Shown in pieces: positions 35,365 through 43,928 of a DNA stretch of 64,000 nucleotides (positions are counted from its first letter, which is position 1; every line of letters begins with the position of its first letter). The notes beneath the pieces are model-generated. The model had not been told where the DNA came from, ran no database searches, and saw nothing but the letters and a program-made list of their open reading frames with translations. This DNA is from CBDDCA01 sp965218205. GTDB taxonomy: Bacteria; Spirochaetota; Spirochaetia; WTKD01; G963693115. Location: the NCBI GenBank assembly GCA_965218205.1, contig OZ244590.1:2108001-2172000 (forward strand), given 5' to 3'. The translations under genes were made by a program, and so were the position numbers.

Positions 35365-36432
35365 ATGAAAATACATGAGATAACTCAGAAAAATTTAGTG
35401 ACAGCAAAAAACATAAAGAAAGCATTGGAAGATGCTATGAAAAATAAGGTAATCCCTCATATTCCTATGGATATAAAATGCGTACCAGAGTACTCTGATG
35501 AAGGTGAACTGGAAAAATGGGAGGGTGCTAGTATATTGCATAATCGTCTTGATTTTTATAAAGATGAAAAAATTAAGCCTGTTTTAGAAGAAGCATTAAG
35601 AAAATATACACAGGAAGATGATATTCTTGTATATTTTGCATATACTCAAAATGAGCATCTATGTAGAGTTCATACAAGGACAAAGAAAAATGTATATGTT
35701 AATATACATAAGGAATTAGGCAAAAAATATAAAGAAGAGATGTATAAAGAAATATCAGAGAAACAAGAATACAAAGAATATAATAAAGACAAATTTGAAA
35801 CATTTAAAGAAAAATATACTTGTGAATATCTTGATGAAAACTATGATCCTCTTAAATATGATGAATTCTTAAATAAAGTGATAAGGAAAGCAAAAGAGAT
35901 ACAGAAAAAAGAGGGTAAAGTAGTAGAAAATATGAGTAATTTTTTACACAATAACGGAATTTTCTTATTAATTAAAGATAAAAAAGACATCCTAGATGGT
36001 ATATGTGGATATGTTGGTGAAAAAGAAATGCCTACTATCATTCTTTATCTTGATAAAGCTGATAGTAAAAATTTGAGAAGATGCTTTTTTACTATCGCTC
36101 ATGAATTATATCATTTGCTCTATAATGAAGGGGAATATTTAGCAAATAAGTTTGCTGGAGCTCTTCTTGTTTCAGATATATTTGATGATGATACCTTAAC
36201 GATTGATATTGAAAATAAAGCATACACAAAAGCATTATTAGAAAAATATCACAAAAAACTAGGAATATCTTTTGAATGTATTATTAACTCACTTTTCGAT
36301 AGTAAGAAAATAGACAGAGATGAACATTCTGAATTACTTCGTAATAAAAGACATTACATCAACACAAAAAATATAGATTTATCAGAAGAAAAAGAATGGA
36401 TATATAAGTCTATACCCGAATTAAGAAAGTAG
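35365..36432 (+). CDS. ImmA/IrrE-type metallopeptidase with unusual N-terminal domain
   Basis: A 355-residue protein. The C-terminal third is an ImmA/IrrE zinc peptidase: AHELYHLL (HExxH at residues 246-250) followed by EGEYLANKFAGALL, the usual E-x-x-AN-x-FA-x-x-LL helix. Such proteases cleave HTH repressors in phage, ICE and stress circuits. Here the N-terminal ~215 residues are Lys/Glu-rich, highly charged and of no known fold, with no HTH domain. No repressor gene is adjacent. The start has an AAGGG site just upstream; the leader is about 100 bases after a TATAAT at 35259. Low G+C and isolation between parE and a surface-protein gene suggest an acquired piece. Confidence 0.72.
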   Translation: MKIHEITQKNLVTAKNIKKALEDAMKNKVIPHIPMDIKCVPEYSDEGELEKWEGASILHNRLDFYKDEKIKPVLEEALRKYTQEDDILVYFAYTQNEHLCRVHTRTKKNVYVNIHKELGKKYKEEMYKEISEKQEYKEYNKDKFETFKEKYTCEYLDENYDPLKYDEFLNKVIRKAKEIQKKEGKVVENMSNFLHNNGIFLLIKDKKDILDGICGYVGEKEMPTIILYLDKADSKNLRRCFFTIAHELYHLLYNEGEYLANKFAGALLVSDIFDDDTLTIDIENKAYTKALLEKYHKKLGISFECIINSLFDSKKIDRDEHSELLRNKRHYINTKNIDLSEEKEWIYKSIPELRK

Positions 36433-36541
36433 TATACTTTACTCTATATGTATTCTCCTATTTTATGTGATAGTCTAAATCTTCATAGAGTGTAAATTAA
36501 CATATCTTATATATGCTTTTCTATGACTTTGCAAAGAATCT

Positions 36542-36576
36542 TATAGCAAGAAAGGAAATGCTCCTTTCTTGCTATA
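36542..36576. terminator. Bidirectional terminator hairpin
   Basis: A perfect 15-bp stem (36542-36556 with 36562-36576, TATAGCAAGAAAGGA and its complement) and a 5-base loop lie between the convergent protease and lipoprotein genes. The position and stability fit transcription termination from both sides. Confidence 0.75.
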
Positions 36577-36593
36577 GGCTGTGTATTTCTATG

Positions 36594-39500
36594 TTACGAT
36601 GTACATTCTGGATTACCTTTAAAAATCTTTGGATGCTTGTTTGTTTTACTTTCCATAGCTGAGCCTTGGAACTCAGTAGCTGATATTTGAGTTCTTGAAC
36701 ACAATTTCCATGATGATAAATCTTGATCAAATGTACTAGCATTAAAAAATATATCAAAAAGATTTATAACACTCTTTACATTCCATTTTCCTATGTTTTG
36801 ATTAAAAGCACTTGCACTATTAAACATACCATTCATAATAGTAACTTTGCTCACTTCCCAGTTTCCTATGTTTTGATTAAAAGCACTTGCGCTATTAAAC
36901 ATATTGTCCATCTCAGTAACTTTGCTCACATCCCAATCTCCTATGTCTTGATTAAAAGCAGAAGCTCTAACAAACATACCGCCCATATCAGTTACTTTAC
37001 TCACATCCCAACTTCCTATGTCTCGATTAAAAACGCTTGCACTCCAAAACAAAATTCGCATATTCTCTACATTACTGGTATTCCACTGTGTTATGTCTCC
37101 ATTAAAAGTACTATCTCTATTAAATAAAGCACTCATATCAGTAATAGCACTCGTATCTATCATGTTGAGGTTGGGGCTATTGGTGTTTTGTCTGCTTGCT
37201 CCTTTTTCTGCAGTGATAATAGCTTGTAGTGCTTTCTTTGTTGTTGGTCTGTAATAGCTAGCTGATGTTTGTCCTGATGGTGGAGTTCTCAGTCCTGTCT
37301 TTATAACAATGCTTGCTTTTATTGTTTTAGCTGAACCGATAAATCCACACTCTGCTACATTGTAGCTATAATCAGGATTAACTCTCGTAATATCAGGATC
37401 ATTTATATTGGACTTATTTGCTATGCCTGTTATAGTAACTGTGTCAGTAGTATCATCAAATGATACTGCTAGTCCTGTTTCTTTTTTAATTTTCTCTGCA
37501 TCTGCTTTCGGTATGTTGCCACTACAGGTAAAGGTATTGCCACTGGGAACGCTGGTAAGTACTCTTGTTATATTTATTGCTGGCGTTTTGCCTACTTCTG
37601 CTGATACTACTACAGTGTTTCCTATAAATGCTGACATTTCAAACTCTTTACGGACTCCTGTTGATGCTTTTGTAGGATCGGTGCTGTTTACTGCTTGTAC
37701 TACTATTTCATAGGTTCTTCCGTTTGTCAATCCTGTCAAAATAGTGTTTGTTGTTCCTGCTGACACTGTTTTTGTTGCTGTCGCATCTCTTATTATTGCT
37801 GCTTCATTTCTTGCACTGCCTCCTTTGACAACACTGTATACTTTGTACGATACTTGTGCTACTGCTAGGGTAGCTCCTTTGTTTGTTTTGTGGCTTGCAT
37901 CAAGGCTGGGAGCTGTCCACGATACTCTCATGCCTGTTGTGGTTACTGCTGTTTGTATATTGCTTACTTCTGCGGGGGCTGTCGCTTGTGATGCGGTTGT
38001 TACTGTTGCCACTGTCGATGCTACTTTCTTACTTGGATCTGTTTTTACTGCTACTTCTACCACAAAATGATACTTTGTTACTCCTTTTATTGCTACTACT
38101 GGTGCTGTGTCTGCAGACAAGCCTAAACTGGCAAGGGCTGGTACTGTGTACACTCTGCTTGTTGCACTGCCTATGTTTACTTTCCTGCCTGCTTGTACTT
38201 CTGCTACTGTAGGGTTTGTGTCTTTCTGTAAGCCGTATACGGTGTATACTAACTTTTCATTTGCTGTTATGTTTGTGCCATCATAGTCTTTTGCTCCTGT
38301 AAAGGTGCTTAACTGCGTGAGTACTAGCTTTATTGTTCCTGCTGTGCTTGTTGACGGTGATACTACTAGCTTTCCTGTCAGTAATGACTGATTGGGAGCT
38401 ACTGCTTTGGAGGTATAGACTTCCTTTATTTCTGCTACATCGGTGTAAAAGCCTGCAGGAAAGAGATTGGTTGATACATTGTAATCGGGGCTTGTTGTGT
38501 TTACTATCCTCACTCCTATGTAGTAGTCTTTTGCTGTTTCTACGGGCGTTGCCCCTGCATTGCTTCCACTGGTGCTGTCTACTATTGGTATTTGTATAGT
38601 CGCTTGATTTGCTACTCCTGTTGCTTTTGTGTATTTTGCTACTCTTGCTCTACTTTTTTCCACTGCCCACAGGGCTGATACACTGGCAGGCTTTCTAGTG
38701 GTATCTTCTTTCTTGAGGTAGAGCACATAGTAGGCAAGATCTCTTGCTTCAAGGGCATTGCCATTTGCTTTGCTCACTCCTGCTATATCTGAGGCATTAA
38801 GCTGTACTGTTATGACTTTTTTTCCGCTGTTGCCTCCTGTCGTAGGCACTGCAAATACTACTGCATTACTGTTAGTATAGGTTGTTACTTTTGGTGCATT
38901 TGGGGGCGTAGTAAGTGTTGCTGTTTTTATTGTTGCTGATGTTCCTATGCTATAGGCGGGATTGAGGCTATTTATTGCTTCTACTCCTGCGGTATAGTCT
39001 GCTCCCTTTGTTCCTATAAATGTTGCTTTTAATGGTTTGCTGTTTCCTGCTAGCTCTCTTGTTTGTACTCCTGCAAGGGCTTTTATTGCATCTAGTGTTT
39101 TTGTGCTATGGTCTCCTGCTACTATGTATACTTTGTACTGTATTTGTGCAGGCGTGAGTTTTGCTCCGCTGGGGGCTTTGTGGGCATTGGTAATAGTACC
39201 TGCACTAAATGTATAGACTGCTGTTGCGGTTGTTGATGTTACTGACTCTACAGAGAGTGTTGCATCTTTGGGAGCTGGCGGTGCTGTTGAGATGCTATCG
39301 TATACTGCTACTGCATCAGCGAGAGGGGTTACTGGGCTTACTCTGTTATTTGCTATTTGTAAAAAATCAAAGCGATAGTTCTTGGCATTTGCTTGGTACT
39401 TGGGTACTTCTAAGCCATCTGCTATACCAAAGCTAATGGTGGTTGCTGGGTTTGTTATGCTTTTTTCTGCTATTACGGTAGCTCCTTCTTTCATACGCAA

Positions 39501-41407
39501 GGTATAGTATTGTCCTATGCCTGGTGCTTGCTTAAATGTTGCTTTTATCTGTATGACTCCTGTGTTGTCTAAGTAAGGCTTTTTCGAAAAAAGATCTTCT
39601 GAGGGGGCTGTAAGCTGAGAGGGGGTGGTTATGTCTTGTGTAGCTTTAGTGCTTTTGTTGCCTGCATAGTCTATTGCTTGTATTGTTACTGTGTAGGTTT
39701 TGCCTTGACTGAGCTCTTCGACAGAGAGTGATGTTGTGGGATAGGGTATTTTCTTCTCATTGACTACTGCAGTACTTGCACCTTTCTCTTGTATGCTTAC
39801 GCTGTACTCTTTTATGTCTTTGTTGTTGCTTGTGGGCTCTGTCCATGTTATTTGTGTTTCTACCTTTGTTGCTGATACAAAAGGATAGCTTGCTTGTATG
39901 TTTGTTACTGCATCGGGGGCTGTGCTATCTGCTACGGTACTTACTGTGGCATTTTCTGCTGTTCCTTTGTTGCCTGCATAGTCCTGCGATTGTACTGCCA
40001 CTGTATACTCGGTGGTGGCTTTGAGGCCTGGTATCTGCGTGTTGCGTACTGCTCTGTCTGTTATTGTTACTGTCTTTGCTGGAGTATCGCTCTCTTTTTC
40101 TGTTGCTGTTATAGTCACTCCTGCATAGTCTCGTACATTAGGTGCTTGCCAGATTACTACTATGCTTGTTGCTCCTCCTACTGCACTTACATTGCTTACA
40201 GGCTCTGTGCTTTTGTCGGTTGTTGCTAATTCTTTTGACACTGCAGTGGAGTACTTTCCGTTTTGAGAGACATACACTTCTACTTTGTACGTAAGCGTAC
40301 CGTAGAGTTTTGTGAGTGCTATGCCATCTTTTGCGACATACACAGTGGCGTATTCTTTTGCCTGTGCAGTTGCACTACTGACATTGGTTGCACTGGTATC
40401 TTTGCTTATTGTCTCCTCTGCTACTACGGTGTTTGTTGCGGTTGCTGTGACTCGTACTTGTAGGCTTTTGTTAGTAAAGGTAAAGCTCCCCCACTTGATA
40501 AGCAGGCTTTCATCGGCTGGGCTATTGTCTTTATTGTTTGCTGTTACTGTAAGGTTTGCCTCTGGTAGTGCTGCTACTGTTTGTGAGAGGGCTGATGGCA
40601 CTATGCCTCTGAGTGCTGGCTTTGCCGTGCTTTTGTTACCATTGCTATCTTTGTACACTACTACTATATCATAGCTGATGCCGTCTATGGTGGGCACAGC
40701 AATGCTCAGCTCTCCTTGTGTTACATCTTGTACTGATACTTCTGTCTTTACCCCTGTAGTTTTTTCTATCACCTGTATTGTGGCTTCTGCTATGTCTGTC
40801 TTGCCTGACGAGAGCAGTGCTTTGTCCCATGTGAGCTTTATGCCGTTTGTTGCTGATTCTACTGCTACCTGTGTAAAGCTGTCCTGTGGGGCAGTTTCAT
40901 CGCTCAGTGTTGTAACAAAGCGGGTTGTTTTTGGTGATACTTCTGTATCTGATTTTTGGGCTTCTATCTCTACAGTGTAGTTGGTGAGTGCTTGTAAGCC
41001 TTTGAGTTTATACGATTGTCCTTGTTGAAACAATGCACGATATTCTATTGCAGGAATACGCACTTGTATAACTTGTGCTGGCATTGTAGAGGTAGCTTTT
41101 ACAACTACATGTGTGGCTTCGCTTGGGGCTTGCCAGCGTAACGAGAGCGTCCCATCGTTGCCTGCTGCTTGTATCTGCACATTGGACACTGATGCAAGGG
41201 TCGGGGTTACTGGTGTCCCTCCTCCTCCGCCTGATGAGGAACTGCTACTGCTCTCCGAACATCCTACGAGTACGAGGGTAACTATTGCTAGCACTAAAAA
41301 CAGTGCAACGAGAGTTATGTTTTGCTTATATCGAGAGTGTACCCCCCCCCCCCCCCCCCGATTTTTTTCACGCTGTGTAATTCCTTACTCAACCATATTT
41401 TTTTCAT
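36594..41407 (-). CDS. Giant phase-variable surface lipoprotein (Fn3-like modules plus DUF285 repeats); out of frame here
   Basis: The main reading frame (from 41342 down) encodes about 1580 residues. It begins with a hydrophobic signal ending in lipobox LVGC, then a Ser/Gly linker, about ten fibronectin-III-like modules (repeated YTVEIEAQ, YTVAVQSQDYAGNKG and YTVTIQAIDYAGNKS edges), a Cys-bearing link region, and six 25-residue BspA/DUF285 repeats. It is presumably anchored outside the cell for adhesion. The only ATG with a Shine-Dalgarno (AAAGGAG, ATG 41407) leads into an 18-G tract and meets TAA at 41317-41315 after 30 codons; 16 or 19 G would join it to the lipoprotein frame. An internal GTG at 41294 would truncate the signal. 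The gene is visibly richer in G+C than its neighbours. A base-count error in the tract is possible. Confidence 0.82.
36711..37160 (-). repeat. Six 75-bp tandem repeats encoding DUF285/BspA units
   Basis: Each unit encodes 25 residues of the form WDVSKVTDMxxMFxxASAFNQDIGx. Units 4 and 5 are nearly identical over about 40 bases (from about 36786 and 36861, one mismatch), so the array could gain or lose units by recombination. The last unit (VINLFDIFFNASTFDQDL) is degenerate. Confidence 0.9.
41342..41359 (-). repeat. 18-base poly-G tract (poly-C on the plus strand), contingency locus
   Basis: Eighteen consecutive G on the coding strand, 16 codons after the ATG at 41407. It is the only homopolymeric G or C run of such length noticed in the window. 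Slipped-strand mispairing in such tracts changes length by one base and toggles translation. With 18 G the ATG frame stops at 41317-41315; with 19 or 16 it enters the signal-peptide frame. Confidence 0.93.
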
Positions 41408-41446
41408 AATGTTCTCCTTTTATTTTCACCTATTATCATGTACAAT

Positions 41447-41470
41447 TATCATTATACACATATCATTATA
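41447..41470. promoter_or_regulatory. Direct repeats upstream of the lipoprotein gene
   Basis: TATCATTATA occurs at 41447-41456 and 41461-41470, 14 bases apart, about 45 bases before the ATG at 41407. On the minus strand each contains TATAAT, so they may be alternative -10 elements or a regulator's half-sites. No convincing -35 was found. Confidence 0.35.
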
Positions 41471-41520
41471 ATATAAATACTATTTTTATATTATATCACA
41501 AAGAAAAAAATGCATAGCAA

Positions 41521-41541
41521 AAAGTGATAATAAAACACTTT
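41521..41541 (-). terminator. Weak terminator after the rRNA methyltransferase gene
   Basis: AAAGTG/CACTTT with a 9-base loop immediately after the stop at 41545 and followed on the minus strand by a short T run. It may separate this gene from the downstream lipoprotein. Confidence 0.4.
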
Positions 41542-41544
41542 ATA

Positions 41545-43107
41545 TTATTGATGTTTAATCAACTTCAAACGTACTACTACCTCTACATGTGCTGTATGAG
41601 GAAACATATCCACAGGCTGACACAAATCTACTCTATAATGAGATTGTAATAACTCTATATCACGTACCATTGTAAAAGGATTACAGCTAACATATATAAC
41701 AGTAGAGACCTTATATGTCTTAAGAAATTGTATTACCGATTGATGAAGGCCTGCTCGTGGAGGATCAACAATAACTACATCAGCTCTATCTAACTTGGCA
41801 CTTTGATGAAGCAATTCTTCAGCAGGATAACAAAAAAATTCTATATTCTCTATATTATTTAATTTTGCATTTTCACGTGCAGCCTGTATTGACTGAGGCA
41901 CAATATCAATCCCCGTAACCTGCATAGCATCTTTTGCAAGAAATAGCCCTATGCTTCCTATCCCACAGTATACATCTAGTATCCTTTGAGGAGTATGCGT
42001 TTCTATAAGATCATTGATAACAGTATAGAGTGTTTCAGCCTGCCGTGAATTAGTTTGATAGAATACCTTAGGATAAATACGCAAATAAATATGTCCACAC
42101 TGTTCAATAATATACGGATCTCCAAACAGATGTATCATATCTAAATCTAAAATATCATCATTTTTTTTAGAATTTACCACCACATAGAATGAATCAAAAT
42201 GATCTATTTCTTTTTTTTCATAAGAAGATTCTGTATGCTGCGTGCCAATATGTTGAGGTTGAGAACGAAACGATTCTACATATGTTCTTAATAAATGCAA
42301 TAGTTCATCATTGCATTGAGCGATACTGAGAATTCCCATACATTGGCGTATCATACTAGCATCCCCCTGTGATGATATACCGTTCTCTTGCATAGCATGC
42401 AAAGCACATGATGATCTATACAAAGACGAGCGTACAGTCAATGTTCGTAATATGCCAGTGTGATGACGGCTATTATAATATGGAATAGCATTATTTTTTG
42501 CCCAAACATCAATGCTGTTTCGCACATTATTTGAAAGGTGCAGAAAACACTGCTGTAACTGAACTACCCTATCATAAAATCCCTTTACATGAAATCCAAG
42601 AGCTCGTCTATCTAAGGCATCGTCTGTGTTATCATCAATCTCATTATCATACACCCAACGCATAGTACTAAAGCTATAGTCTATTTTATTTCGATAATAG
42701 GTATTACTCCTACATGGAATAATATCTCGCATATGATACTGATATGGTAATGCAAGCTGTTTGAACATATCCTGTACCATTACTGATTTTAATTGCAGCT
42801 GATCAGCATAAGAAAACTCCTGTCGACTACAGCCTCCACAATAAGTATAATGTGAACAAAAAGGATGAAAGCGTTTGTATGTACTGCCTATAATCTTTGT
42901 TGCTTTTAATTGTTTTTTTCTTGTCTTTCGTTTCGTATTTTTCTGCATCACCGTAATAACATCACCCGGTACTGTATTTGGCACTGAATAGATTTTATTA
43001 TCAATAGACACTAGTCCCTGTCCCTTATGATCTACGCTAGACACAGTCAAAAAACTATTAGATGAGACACAAGATATTGTATTACTAAGACGCTTTTGTT
43101 TACTCAT
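41545..43107 (-). CDS. 23S rRNA (uracil-5-)-methyltransferase, RlmD/RumA type
   Basis: A 520-residue SAM-dependent RNA m5U methyltransferase. A TRAM domain (KGQGLVSIDNKIYSV) comes first, then an iron-sulfur Cys cluster (FCSHYTYCGGCSRQEF near residue 85). The C-terminal Rossmann domain has LDVYCGIGSIGLFLAK and the catalytic region IVDPPRAGLHQSV, YVSCNPFTMVRD with the nucleophilic Cys. It methylates uridine in 23S rRNA, or possibly tRNA; RlmC/RlmD/TrmFO substitutes cannot be told apart here. ATG 43107 has GAGGA upstream. The middle region is longer than in E. coli RlmD (433 residues). Confidence 0.9.
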   Translation of the reverse strand: MSKQKRLSNTISCVSSNSFLTVSSVDHKGQGLVSIDNKIYSVPNTVPGDVITVMQKNTKRKTRKKQLKATKIIGSTYKRFHPFCSHYTYCGGCSRQEFSYADQLQLKSVMVQDMFKQLALPYQYHMRDIIPCRSNTYYRNKIDYSFSTMRWVYDNEIDDNTDDALDRRALGFHVKGFYDRVVQLQQCFLHLSNNVRNSIDVWAKNNAIPYYNSRHHTGILRTLTVRSSLYRSSCALHAMQENGISSQGDASMIRQCMGILSIAQCNDELLHLLRTYVESFRSQPQHIGTQHTESSYEKKEIDHFDSFYVVVNSKKNDDILDLDMIHLFGDPYIIEQCGHIYLRIYPKVFYQTNSRQAETLYTVINDLIETHTPQRILDVYCGIGSIGLFLAKDAMQVTGIDIVPQSIQAARENAKLNNIENIEFFCYPAEELLHQSAKLDRADVVIVDPPRAGLHQSVIQFLKTYKVSTVIYVSCNPFTMVRDIELLQSHYRVDLCQPVDMFPHTAHVEVVVRLKLIKHQ

Positions 43108-43201
43108 GTAGTATCCTCATTATAGGTACAATAGTCAAAGATATTGTTATACCTAAAAATATTATATAAATATATCAATATATGTTATTATAGTATATAG
43201 T

Positions 43202-43867
43202 ATGGAAAGCCTCTCTGTTGAAAAGAAAATACAAATATTAGAAAGCTATTTAACCCCTGAACGAAAACAAAGAATACATCGTGTACTTTCCCACCGCACT
43301 CGTTTTCTCAATGTCATATTAGAAAATATCTATCAGCCTCATAATGCAAGCGCAGTACTTCGTTCTTGCGAAGCCTTTGGCGTACAAGATATACATATTA
43401 TTGAACAAACAAACAGCTTTGCTCCTATAGACACAGTAGCTATGGGAAGCTCAAAATGGCTTTCTATTCATCATTATAAAGATACTGTAAAGACAGTGTA
43501 CGATACGCTCCGTATACAAGGATATACTATTTATGCAACCTGTCCTCATGAAAATGCTAGAAGCATAGATACATTAGAGCTACACAATAATAAAAAAATA
43601 TCCATTGCTTTTGGTAATGAGTTAAATGGCTTATCACAAGAAGCCATTGATTATGCTGATGAAATACTCTATTTACCTATGTATGGTTTTGTAGAAAGTT
43701 TCAACATTTCTGTGTCAGTTGCAATTACTCTGTCTAATCTCATACGCAGAATGAAACAGGAGAGTATTGACACAAACCTCAGCCAAGAAGAAAAATACAA
43801 TATACTACTTGAGTGGCTTTTGGTTGATGTACATAAAGCAGACGAGATATTAAAAAAACACCAATAG
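43202..43867 (+). CDS. trmH: tRNA (guanosine-2'-O-)-methyltransferase TrmH (SpoU family)
   Basis: A 221-residue SPOUT methyltransferase of tRNA Gm18 type. Motifs in order are the N-terminal RTRFLNVILENIYQPHNASAVLRSCEAFG, the knot motif IAFGNELNGLSQEA, and LPMYGFVESFNISVSVAITLSNL near residue 160-185. ATG 43202 lacks a Shine-Dalgarno, but TATAGT ends seven bases upstream, suggesting a leaderless mRNA. It is divergent from the rRNA methyltransferase gene across a 94-base AT-rich gap. Confidence 0.94.
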   Translation: MESLSVEKKIQILESYLTPERKQRIHRVLSHRTRFLNVILENIYQPHNASAVLRSCEAFGVQDIHIIEQTNSFAPIDTVAMGSSKWLSIHHYKDTVKTVYDTLRIQGYTIYATCPHENARSIDTLELHNNKKISIAFGNELNGLSQEAIDYADEILYLPMYGFVESFNISVSVAITLSNLIRRMKQESIDTNLSQEEKYNILLEWLLVDVHKADEILKKHQ

Positions 43868-43928
43868 CACTAAATACAAATTACAGCTTATTCTTCAATC
43901 AAGTTACATATATATTTGTATTTTATAA

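Noticed and set aside
36723..37160. The regular ~75-bp repeats as a possible CRISPR array
   Set aside because: The repeats are contiguous, encode in-frame DUF285 units, and have no spacers.
36723..41409. Many long plus-strand open frames across the lipoprotein gene
   Set aside because: They are antisense shadows of a Thr/Ala/Ser/Val-rich repeat protein and carry no domain or start signals of their own.
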